Below, one piece after another: positions 8,392-15,334 of a stretch of DNA of 56,903 bases. How positions within the stretch are numbered: position 1 is the stretch's first letter; every line of letters starts with the position of its first letter. The stretch is from a bacterium (GTDB lineage: Bacteria > AUK180). The DNA lies in NCBI GenBank assembly GCA_023133295.1, contig JAGLWT010000034.1, forward strand, positions 1-56,903, given 5' to 3'. The translations under genes and the position numbers were made by a program. The notes beneath the pieces are model-generated. The model was not told the origin of the DNA and ran no database searches. It saw only the letters and a list, made by a program, of their open reading frames with translations.

Positions 8392-9422
8392 TATATGATC
8401 AGCCCCATATTCTTTTTTACCTTATCCATTTTCGCGGAGGCAGCTTCTCTCGCCTTCTCCCGTCCGCGGTCCAAGATGCGGCGGATCTCTTCATCACTCA
8501 GATCATTGCGTTTTTCCTGATGCTCTGACAATATTTTTGAAAGGGTTTGCGCGCAATTTCTTTTGCATGCGACACAGCCCAATTCGCCCGAAGCGCATTC
8601 GGCTGAGATCCGGTCGAGCTCAGGGGTCCCGAATATCTTGTGATAGGTGAAGACATTACATATTTCTGGATGCCCGGGATCGTCCTTTCTTATCTTTTCG
8701 GGATCGGTGATCATGGACATCACTTTCTTGTTTATTACATCCGCTTCGTCATTAAGAGCGATGCAATTGCCATATGACTTGCTCATCTTTCTTCTATCCG
8801 GCCCCAGAAGAAGTGGAAATTTTGTAAGAAGCCCTTCCGGCTCAACAAAGGTCTCGCCAAAGAGGTGATTGAACCTTCTGACTATCTCTCTGGATATCTC
8901 CAGATGAGCCATCTGATCCTTTCCGACAGGAACGAAATCCGCGTCATACAGTACGATATCGGATGTCATGAGGATGGGATATGAAAGAAGTCCCACCGAT
9001 ACTACATTCTCCTGAACCTCATCGCCGGCTTTACTGTCCTGTCCGCGGCTGTCTCTTGTTACCACACCCTTCGCCTTAAGGTCTCTGATGGCATCCTTGA
9101 ATGTGGGGCATCTTTCAACCCAGCTCAAAGGGGTAGCCATCGAAAGGTAAGTGGCAAGCTCAGCATGCTCCGGCACCTCTGATTGAACAAAGATGGTGGA
9201 TCTCTCGGGATCCAGCCCTGCCGCCAGCATATCTTTGACTATGCTGTAATAATAATTTTTCTTGTCTGTGGAAAGATTATTGGTAAAAGAATGTATATCC
9301 GCAACAAAATAATAGGCATCGTAATCTTCCTGAAGTTTCACCCAATTGCTCAATGCGCCGATCAAATGCCCGATATGCAGATCACCGGTCGGCCTTGTTC
9401 CTGATAATACCTTCTTTCTCAT
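8391..9422 (-). CDS. trpS: Tryptophanyl-tRNA synthetase, probable Fe-S type
   Basis: Charges tRNA-Trp. The 343-residue class I enzyme has HIGH at residues 16-19 and KMSKS at 212-216, normal length and order. After the catalytic core are cysteines at 255, 276, 283 and 286 (C-x20-C-x6-C-x2-C), plus Cys290. Thermotoga maritima TrpRS has a [4Fe-4S] cluster with C-x22-C-x6-C-x2-C near the anticodon-binding region, so this enzyme probably binds a similar cluster; that is inference by spacing. The gene begins 1 bp after the upstream M50 protease gene with GGGAG before the ATG. Confidence 0.95.
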   Translation of the reverse strand: MRKKVLSGTRPTGDLHIGHLIGALSNWVKLQEDYDAYYFVADIHSFTNNLSTDKKNYYYSIVKDMLAAGLDPERSTIFVQSEVPEHAELATYLSMATPLSWVERCPTFKDAIRDLKAKGVVTRDSRGQDSKAGDEVQENVVSVGLLSYPILMTSDIVLYDADFVPVGKDQMAHLEISREIVRRFNHLFGETFVEPEGLLTKFPLLLGPDRRKMSKSYGNCIALNDEADVINKKVMSMITDPEKIRKDDPGHPEICNVFTYHKIFGTPELDRISAECASGELGCVACKRNCAQTLSKILSEHQEKRNDLSDEEIRRILDRGREKAREAASAKMDKVKKNMGLII

Positions 9423-9423
9423 T

Positions 9424-10113
9424 CTATGCTCCCAGGATATAATTGATCATGCCCATATCATTCCCCAGGAAGATCTTTGATAGGACATTTACAAAGAAAT
9501 ACATGATCGTGGTCAATATGCCGACATTGAGAAGAACGAGGATGATGATGAAAGAAAAAGGCCTTATCCTGTCAAACACAGCCTTTGCTTTATATGAAAG
9601 GAACTCTCTCAGTACATGCGAACCGTCCAAGGGAGGAAGCGGTATCAAATTGAAGATCGCGAGAAAGAGATTTATCAGATAGAAATAGAAAAGCAGCATG
9701 AAGAGCGGCTGCATCGATTTCAGCAATTGCGGATCGGCATAAGGGTCCAGTTTCAAGGCACGGAGCAAGAGCCGCAATATCACCGCGGCGACGACCGCAA
9801 GCAGTAAATTGGATCCCGGCCCGGCAAGTGATACTATTATCTCGCCTTTTTTTCTGTCATGAAAATTATTGGGATTCACAGGGACAGGCTTTGCGTAACC
9901 TAATGGAATACGCATTAGGAACAACATCAGAATAGGAAGAATAATGGTTCCCCATAGATCCATATGCTTCAGGGGGTTCATTGTTATTCTACCCATGTTC
10001 TTCGCAGTGGGGTCCCCCATTTTGTCCGCAGCATAGGCATGAGCCGACTCATGAAAGGATATTGACACCAGCAAAATGAGTACTTGTGATATTATCACTA
10101 AGACAGATTCCAT
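9424..10113 (-). CDS. Site-2 protease family membrane metallopeptidase (M50)
   Basis: An integral-membrane zinc protease that would cleave substrates inside the membrane. The zinc motif HESAH is at residues 21-25 within the first membrane helix, and the second motif NLIPLPPLDGSH supplies the third ligand Asp at about residue 164; several further hydrophobic helices follow. At 229 aa it is the short form without PDZ domain, the type commonly found upstream of trpS and scpAB. It is the first gene of the operon, with TTGGAG 6 nt before the ATG, and faces the TPR gene across a 92-bp divergent promoter region. Confidence 0.92.
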   Translation of the reverse strand: MESVLVIISQVLILLVSISFHESAHAYAADKMGDPTAKNMGRITMNPLKHMDLWGTIILPILMLFLMRIPLGYAKPVPVNPNNFHDRKKGEIIVSLAGPGSNLLLAVVAAVILRLLLRALKLDPYADPQLLKSMQPLFMLLFYFYLINLFLAIFNLIPLPPLDGSHVLREFLSYKAKAVFDRIRPFSFIIILVLLNVGILTTIMYFFVNVLSKIFLGNDMGMINYILGA

Positions 10114-10167
10114 TAATTACTCCAATTTTGTTATTTTATCATTATTAGGAAAGATTTTCAAATGTAT

Positions 10168-10197
10168 TTGACATATGCATAACAAATGTGATAAAAT
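10168..10197 (+). promoter_or_regulatory. Sigma70-type promoter for the TPR gene
   Basis: TTGACA at 10168-10173 is followed after 18 bp by TAAAAT at 10192-10197. The expected transcription start (about 10204-10205) is immediately before the TPR gene's ATG at 10206, so the transcript may be leaderless or nearly so. The same intergenic stretch must also hold the promoter for the M50/trpS operon on the other strand, for which I see only AT-rich candidates. Confidence 0.6.
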
Positions 10198-10205
10198 AAA
10201 AGGTT

Positions 10206-10991
10206 ATGGTATTGAAAATTGCGCTGTACACCTTATTAGGGATCGTTTTAACCTGGGTGGTCTATCAGATAATCAGTATCCTCAAAACAAGACAGAAGGA
10301 ATCCGTCCTCAAGGATGTTTCCGGACTTGTTTCAGATGGAAAAACTGATCAGGCCATCGATGTACTGGAGAAATCTGTCGCGAACAGCTTCAGTGAACAA
10401 GGCTTCATGGCACTCTTGAACCTTGTTCTTGCATCCGGACAATATTCAAAGGCGGTCAAGCTCATCGATAAGGTGGAAAAGACGGGTAAGGCCTCTTTCA
10501 CAACAAAGATGATGAAGGGATATGCCTATTTCCTTTCAGACGATCACAAAGCAGCGATCAATATCTACGAAGCCCTGTTGAAAGAACACCCGGACAAATC
10601 CGATGTGGTCCGCTCGAATATCGCCTCTATCTACCTTGAGGAAGAGACGCACTTGGAGAAAGCCGAAGAGATCTACAAGGACATCCTTGAGAATTCACAG
10701 CTTACAACCACATACAATGTTCTGATCAACCTCGGCTATGCACAAATGAAATTAGGAAAACTTGAAGAAGCCATAATAAATGAGAAAACAGCATTGGAAC
10801 AGATCCCCAAGAAGGGGGACTTCTCTTCCCTATTCGCCTTAGCTCATTATGTGATCGGGGTTTCCTATTACAAGAACAACAAAGCAGATAATGCAAGAGA
10901 GGAATTACAAATAGCGAAACGCTATACCAACAGTGATGAATTTAATAACAAGATCGATCAAGTCCTTAATAATCTTATTTCTACTACTTAG
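10206..10991 (+). CDS. Membrane-anchored TPR protein
   Basis: The 261-residue protein has one N-terminal membrane helix (about residues 3-25, LKIALYTLLGIVLTWVVYQI) and then helical pairs with TPR spacing, for example the segments around AYFLSDDHKAAINIYEALL, VRSNIASIYLEEETHLEKAEEIY and LINLGYAQMKLGKLEEAI. TPR domains mediate protein contacts; the partner is unknown. The 3' end overlaps the start of the transglycosylase gene by 56-59 nt, so both are probably one transcription unit for envelope work. Confidence 0.85.
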   Translation: MVLKIALYTLLGIVLTWVVYQIISILKTRQKESVLKDVSGLVSDGKTDQAIDVLEKSVANSFSEQGFMALLNLVLASGQYSKAVKLIDKVEKTGKASFTTKMMKGYAYFLSDDHKAAINIYEALLKEHPDKSDVVRSNIASIYLEEETHLEKAEEIYKDILENSQLTTTYNVLINLGYAQMKLGKLEEAIINEKTALEQIPKKGDFSSLFALAHYVIGVSYYKNNKADNAREELQIAKRYTNSDEFNNKIDQVLNNLISTT

Positions 10992-12030
10992 CTTTTCGTC
11001 GTGTTTTTTCTCCGGTAACTATATGATCAATCCGGAGTTCAGCTTCAAGACAAAACCGGCGGAAATAAAGCTTGAACTTAACTTGAGCAAGGCGGCGGAG
11101 CTCTTCATTCATGAGGATAAGAGATTTCCGCTCTATTCCGAAACTCAGGGTGTCAGGAAATGGAAGAACTTCTTTTCAAATAACCCTCAGGGAAGGGCGC
11201 AGGTTGAAGTCCTTTTAAAAAGACAGCATAAGATCACCGAGATCAAAGAGATATTCAGAAAGAATGACCTGCCGGAAGAATTGGCTTTTGTAGCCTTTGT
11301 AGAGAGCTATTTCAATCCCAATGCCCGTTCACATGCGGGAGCTGTAGGGGTCTGGCAATTTATGCCCCACACAGCGAGAAGCTTCGGGCTCAGAGTCAAT
11401 TGGTGGATAGATGAGAGGCTTAACCCCGAGAAGTCCACACAGGCGGCGGTGAGTTACTTTAAAAAACTATACCGTATGCTTGGAGATTGGGATCTCGTTA
11501 TCATGGCATATAATTACGGCGAATACGGACTCAAGCGGAAGATCCGCGAATACGGCATCCCGGAATGTTATGACGAACTCCCCAGGGAGACCAGGTCATT
11601 TTTAGTCAAGATCAAAGCATTGATACAACTTTTTAACGAATATGATTTCGCAAGGATCGACAGCGAAGACGACGAAGTCTATGTACAGTATCCAATGAAA
11701 GGATATTGGGAATTGGAAGAGATCGCATATAAACTCCATTTCAGCAGAAAGGCATTAAAGAAGCTCAATCCCGAGTATAAGCACGGATACCTGCTTAAGG
11801 GAACCAATTATATCAGAGTACCGGAAAAGTACTATACCAAATTGAAAAAACTGAAAAGTCAGAACAGGGCGGACGGAAAGGTCATCAAGCTCAAGATCAA
11901 AAAAGGCGATACCGTTTATGCGATCTCAAGAAAATTCAATCTGGGCTATAAGAAATTAATGCGTATCAACAACATCTCAAACGCCAAAAATATACGACCG
12001 GGACAGACTCTTTACATTCCCATCTCGTAA
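10936..12030 (+). CDS. Membrane-bound lytic murein transglycosylase with LysM domain (MltD-like)
   Basis: Cleaves the glycan strands of peptidoglycan. A lipoprotein-type signal (hydrophobic stretch then SFSSC) is followed by an SLT goose-lysozyme-like domain: LPEELAFVAFVESYFNP holds the catalytic Glu (in VES), then AVGVWQFMPHTA and MAYNYGEYG. A single LysM domain, which binds peptidoglycan, forms the C-terminus (KGDTVYAISRKFNLGYKKL to IRPGQTLYIP). The start is the ATG at 10936 or the adjacent GTG at 10933, both inside the end of the TPR gene. An inverted repeat (ACACG, loop, CGTGT) just after the stop is a weak terminator candidate. Confidence 0.93.
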   Translation: MNLITRSIKSLIILFLLLSFSSCFFSGNYMINPEFSFKTKPAEIKLELNLSKAAELFIHEDKRFPLYSETQGVRKWKNFFSNNPQGRAQVEVLLKRQHKITEIKEIFRKNDLPEELAFVAFVESYFNPNARSHAGAVGVWQFMPHTARSFGLRVNWWIDERLNPEKSTQAAVSYFKKLYRMLGDWDLVIMAYNYGEYGLKRKIREYGIPECYDELPRETRSFLVKIKALIQLFNEYDFARIDSEDDEVYVQYPMKGYWELEEIAYKLHFSRKALKKLNPEYKHGYLLKGTNYIRVPEKYYTKLKKLKSQNRADGKVIKLKIKKGDTVYAISRKFNLGYKKLMRINNISNAKNIRPGQTLYIPIS

Positions 12031-12612
12031 CACGGAACACGTGTGAAGTGTGAAGTGTGAAGTGTAACGTGAAGAAATCAGATCTCAATTTCTCCTATTA
12101 TTTTCTCTACCCTATTTTATAATTGTCCATTGTCAATTGTCCATTGTCAATTATACTCAGTCATCCTGAGCTTTTCGGCGAAGGATCCATCTGGTATTTG
12201 CTTCTTGCGTTTCCCACTTTACACTTCACACTTCACACTTTCTTCTGCGCTTGTGCGCTTGTCACTTGTGCACTTGTGCTCTGCGAAGCAAAGCTTGTGC
12301 TCTGCATAGCGTCACTATTCATTATTCACTTTTCACTATTCATTGTTTTCTGTCATCCAGAGGGAGCTTGCGACCGTGGGATCCAGTTTTCTCTCTTTCA
12401 TTCTTCATTATTAATTTTTCACTATTCACTTTTCACTTTTCACTTCTCTATAGGCCACCGTCCCTATTCTTTTCGTTTTTCGAGATATGCCCGAAGGGAG
12501 AGGGAAATACGAGAAAGATGAGATCGGAAAGAGATTAGATCAGAAAGAGATTAGATCGGAAAGAGAACATATGGGAAAAGGGTAAAAAGTAAAGATACTC
12601 TGATTATTCTAT
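12031..12612. repeat. Non-coding mosaic of simple-sequence strings
   Basis: No gene seen. The stretch is assembled from short quasi-repeats: GTGAAGTGTGAAGT, CAATTGTCCATTGTCAATT, ACTTGTGCACTTGTGCTCTG, TTCACTATTCATTGTT and a fragment of the dispersed hairpin family (TCATCCTGAG...GGATCCAT at about 12163-12190). It ends with the motif GTAAAGATAC, which recurs next to several accessory genes. Open frames here are artefacts of the repeats. Confidence 0.75.
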
Positions 12613-13035
12613 TTATTTGGCCAGAAAGGAGTCTATTTCTGTCTTGAACGACAAATAAACATTGAACGCATTGTCAACCAATAATCTCAATTTCTTTTCG
12701 TCTAATAAAAATTCATACGCATGTATAAAAAAATGACGAAATGCCAGATACTTAGCCAACTCCTTTTTTATGATATCAGTAATGATTCCTTCATCTGTTG
12801 CTTGTAGTAATAGATCTCGATGCCATGAATCTGAATCTGAAATTTGAATAGATTGAGAATTAAGTATCTGTTTAAGGATATTTTCGATCCCATTGTAAAT
12901 ATTATGCAAAAATGCGCCCATGCCGGCTAATTCAACGGGAGTTTTATTGGGCTTATCTTTAACCTTTTCCAACTCTTCAAGAACAAGAGAGATATTCTCC
13001 ATTTCAACACTAACTTTTTCCCTCAGACTAACCAT
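12613..13035 (-). CDS. hepT: HEPN-domain toxin, HepT-like
   Basis: Member of the HEPN RNase superfamily, the toxin half of MntA/HepT modules. The protein (140 aa, all-helical) carries RHFFIHAY at residues 100-107, fitting the R-x4-H-x-Y motif of HepT toxins; Arg100, His105 and Tyr107 are the expected key residues. The gene overlaps the 3' end of the nucleotidyltransferase gene by 8 nt, the usual antitoxin-then-toxin order. In the family, the antitoxin AMPylates the Tyr of this motif and so disarms the toxin. Confidence 0.87.
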   Translation of the reverse strand: MVSLREKVSVEMENISLVLEELEKVKDKPNKTPVELAGMGAFLHNIYNGIENILKQILNSQSIQISDSDSWHRDLLLQATDEGIITDIIKKELAKYLAFRHFFIHAYEFLLDEKKLRLLVDNAFNVYLSFKTEIDSFLAK

Positions 13036-13306
13036 ACAACACCGTGCCTTCTTTTTCTATCAATCTATTGAAAGAATTTTCTCTGCTTAAATCTATTATA
13101 TCTATTCGTTTTGAGAGGGCAAGTATTAATTCTGCGTAAAAATCAAAGAAAAGTTCAGGTTCTATACCTTTTATCCCGATATCTATGTCATTTGCCTCAT
13201 CTTTCTCAATAGAAGAGCCAAATAGGATTACTGCACTCAGATCATACTTTTCTGCATATTCAAGTATTATTTTCTTATTCTTTTCTGATATCATCTCCAC
13301 CTTCAC
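13028..13306 (-). CDS. mntA: Minimal nucleotidyltransferase antitoxin, MntA-like
   Basis: The 92-residue protein has the polymerase-beta-type motif ILFGSS (Gly30, Ser31) followed by DIDIG (Asp40, Asp42), i.e. GS-x8-DxD, and a later KRIDIIDL strand. Family members AMPylate the partner HEPN toxin. Start is uncertain: a GTG at 13306 or a nearby GTG/ATG within five codons; no strong ribosome-binding site decides it. It sits upstream of and overlaps hepT. Confidence 0.85.
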   Translation of the reverse strand: MKVEMISEKNKKIILEYAEKYDLSAVILFGSSIEKDEANDIDIGIKGIEPELFFDFYAELILALSKRIDIIDLSRENSFNRLIEKEGTVLYG

Positions 13307-13728
13307 ATTTGCTTATTTCTACCATTTTTAACATCATAAATCAAATTTGCATTCCCTTTGGCCTTCTCCCTCCTTCACCTGCCCATTGTCCATTGTATTT
13401 TCCCTTACCCGCTTGTCCCTTGTGCCTTGTACCCTGTCCCTTGTGCTCTGCGTAGCGTGTCCCTTGTCCACTTGCCACTTGTGCACTTGTCACTTGTGCA
13501 CTTGTGCACTTGTGCTCTGCGAAGCGTGTGCACTTGTGCACTGCGAAGCGTCACTATTCACTGTTCATTGTTCATTGTTCACTATTCACTATACTTAAGC
13601 CTATCAACTTATCACCTATTTCCACACCTTTTAACCTTCCCAATAATTGTCCATTGTCAATTATATTTGTCCCTGGGTCCACTAGGTCACTTACTACTGT
13701 TGTAAGATGTAAAGACCCGGTACTCTAT
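13307..13728. repeat. Repeat-filled spacer
   Basis: No gene seen. Runs of CACTTGTGCACTTGTGCT, CCCTTGTGCCTTGTACCC and TTCATTGTTCATTGTTCAC, interspersed with CTGCGAAGCG/CTGCGTAGCG, fill it. Near 13676-13715 it contains CACTTACTACTGTTGTAAG and a GTAAAGAC variant of the motif repeated at other accessory-gene edges (compare 18700-18720 and 20590-20605). Open frames on both strands here are translations of simple repeats. Confidence 0.7.
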
Positions 13729-14352
13729 CTAAACATCTTTCTTGCCAATGGTTTGATATAGAGCGCCTAATGAGCTTTTAAATCCCTCATCCTTCTCCTT
13801 TCCAAAAAGAGGAAATCCCTTCAATGATTTTCTCATTTGTTCAACAAGAAGATTTGCTTTCTTGTAAGTCAATTTGTATGTTAATTTTTTGGTTCCAGAA
13901 GGTATTTCAAGTTTCTGATGATCGTAATCATCCAATATATTCAAAGCTTGCGAGAATTCTTGCATTAATTCAATGATTCCTCGCGCTTCCTCCGATACGG
14001 ATTCAATGGATTTTATTCTGGACAAAAGGGTGACCTTCTCCTGCAACTGTTTTATTTTAGTGTCTTGTTCCTGAAGGCGCTTTTCGTTGACCGTAAAACC
14101 ATCTAAGAGATGTTTTTTCAATATTGTAGTGGCCCAGATACGAAACTGAGTGCCGCGCTTTGAATTAACCCGATAACCAACAGAAATAATTACATCTAAA
14201 TTATAAAATTCAATATCTCTTTTTACTTGTCTTTCACCTTCTGCTTGAACTATTCGGAATTTCCGAATAGTTGAATTTCTATCTACTTCCTTTTCTTTAT
14301 AAATATTTTTGATATGTTCATTTACCGTTGGTATTCCTTTGTTAAACTGCAT
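13729..14352 (-). pseudogene. RhuM-family protein, truncated at both ends
   Basis: The 207 residues match the core of RhuM proteins: FNKGIPTVNEHIKNIY, YNLDVIISVGYRVNSKRGTQ, FRIWATTILKKHLLDGF and a coiled coil. Full-length members begin about 25 residues earlier with a segment that includes WLTQ and MAELF, and often continue into a Fic-like domain after 'LYQT-G-KD'. Here the frame stops exactly at YQTIGKKDV and the first codons are missing, so both ends are lost. RhuM is widespread in accessory regions; its role is poorly known. Both flanks are repeat sequence, suggesting rearrangement. It may still be expressed. Confidence 0.7.
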
Positions 14353-14797
14353 CCGAATTCCGTTCTCGCGTTCCGTGAAAGTCCAGAACAGATGAAAATA
14401 CGATACCTTTAATACCTTTTATTCCACAGAATATCAAGTTTTTGTGGATTCTATTCCTTAAAATACGATACCCTCTTGTTGATGATGTCAACAATGTCAA
14501 CCACCGTCCCCATATTTGATTCCCCAACGGGGCAAGGAATAGGGAAGAGAGGAATGGAGAAATACGAGAAAGATGAGATCGGAAAGAAATTAGATCAGAA
14601 AGAGATTAGATCAGAAAGAGAAGATCAGATAGTTCGAGAAGGAAGCTTATCCGGATTCCCTGTCATTCTGAAAGAGCTTGCGACCGAAGAATCCATCTGG
14701 TATTTGTTTCTTGTGTTTTCTCATTTCCCCACTTTGAACTTTTGAACCTTTGAACTTTTGAACGCTGCGGCTCTGCGCAGCATAACTTGTGCCTTGT
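14353..14797. repeat. Repeat-filled spacer with dispersed elements
   Basis: Contains ATACGATACC twice (about 14399-14408 and 14463-14472), a reverse-oriented copy of the GGGGACGGTGGTTGACATTG element (about 14487-14516), GATCGGAAAGA strings similar to 12520-12560, a member of the hairpin family (TCATTCTGAA...GAATCCATCTGG at 14664-14700), and CTTTGAACTTTTGAAC runs. No convincing gene. Confidence 0.7.
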
Positions 14798-15166
14798 TCA
14801 CTTGTCCCTTGTGCCTTGTGCCTTGTCCCTTGTATCCTGTGCTTTCTGTTTACAGACCAGACCGGACACCACTATTCCGAGAAGGAAGCCGCTATTAATC
14901 ACAAAAACATTCATCCTAAAGATAGCCGACAATACGACCCAGAGGGCAAACAGGGTTAGCCATATTGTCATCTGAACTTTTTTCGATGGGATCTTGTACA
15001 AAAAGAAAATCAGAAAGAATCCTACTACCGCTCCGATTCCCCAATTTACCAGGATCATTACCGTGAATCCCACGAAGATGATCGAGTATACGGGCATTGC
15101 AATTGAACACATCAGCAAAAGAACTGCTACTATCAGTTTCACCCAGTTAAAAGGTTTCTTCTCCAT
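14798..15166 (-). CDS. Small four-helix membrane protein
   Basis: The 122-residue product has about four hydrophobic segments (near residues 8-28, 31-54, 66-85 and 88-108), so it is an inner-membrane protein of unknown function. GGAG lies upstream of the ATG. Its last 14 residues (AQDTRDKAQGTRDK) are encoded by the same CCTTGTCCCTTG simple repeats that fill the neighbouring non-coding DNA, so the original C-terminus has been replaced or extended by repeat sequence. Confidence 0.65.
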   Translation of the reverse strand: MEKKPFNWVKLIVAVLLLMCSIAMPVYSIIFVGFTVMILVNWGIGAVVGFFLIFFLYKIPSKKVQMTIWLTLFALWVVLSAIFRMNVFVINSGFLLGIVVSGLVCKQKAQDTRDKAQGTRDK

Positions 15167-15240
15167 CTTAATCTCCTCTCAGAGTATTTTACTTGATTTA
15201 AAAAATATTATCAAATTTTGGATTCAAAAAAGGTAAAATG

Positions 15241-15302
15241 GAATTTATCCCGCACCTTTACTACGGTGCTGTGATTTATCCCGCACATTGCTAACGGTGC
15301 TG
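15241..15302. repeat. Tandem REP-like hairpin, copy 1
   Basis: Two tandem units, TTTATCCCGCACCTTTACTA and TTTATCCCGCACATTGCTAA, each followed by CGGTGCTG. GCACC at 15252-15256 pairs with GGTGC at 15265-15269; the second unit pairs GCAC with GTGC. A diverged copy lies at 32141-32208. The arrangement resembles REP sequences mobilised by Y1 (RAYT) transposases, but no such gene is in the window. It sits 33 bp beyond the end of the SIR2 gene and could act as its 3' hairpin. Confidence 0.65.
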
Positions 15303-15334
15303 GAAGACACGGTACCCTATCCTTGTTTTTAGCA

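Noticed and set aside
13380..13600. Possible CRISPR array in the CACTTGTGCACTTG strings
   Set aside because: Units vary in length and order, there are no unique spacers of constant size, and no cas genes are nearby.
13341..13761. Several overlapping open frames on both strands
   Set aside because: They translate simple repeats (SAQV, GQGTRH and similar) and have no protein-like composition.
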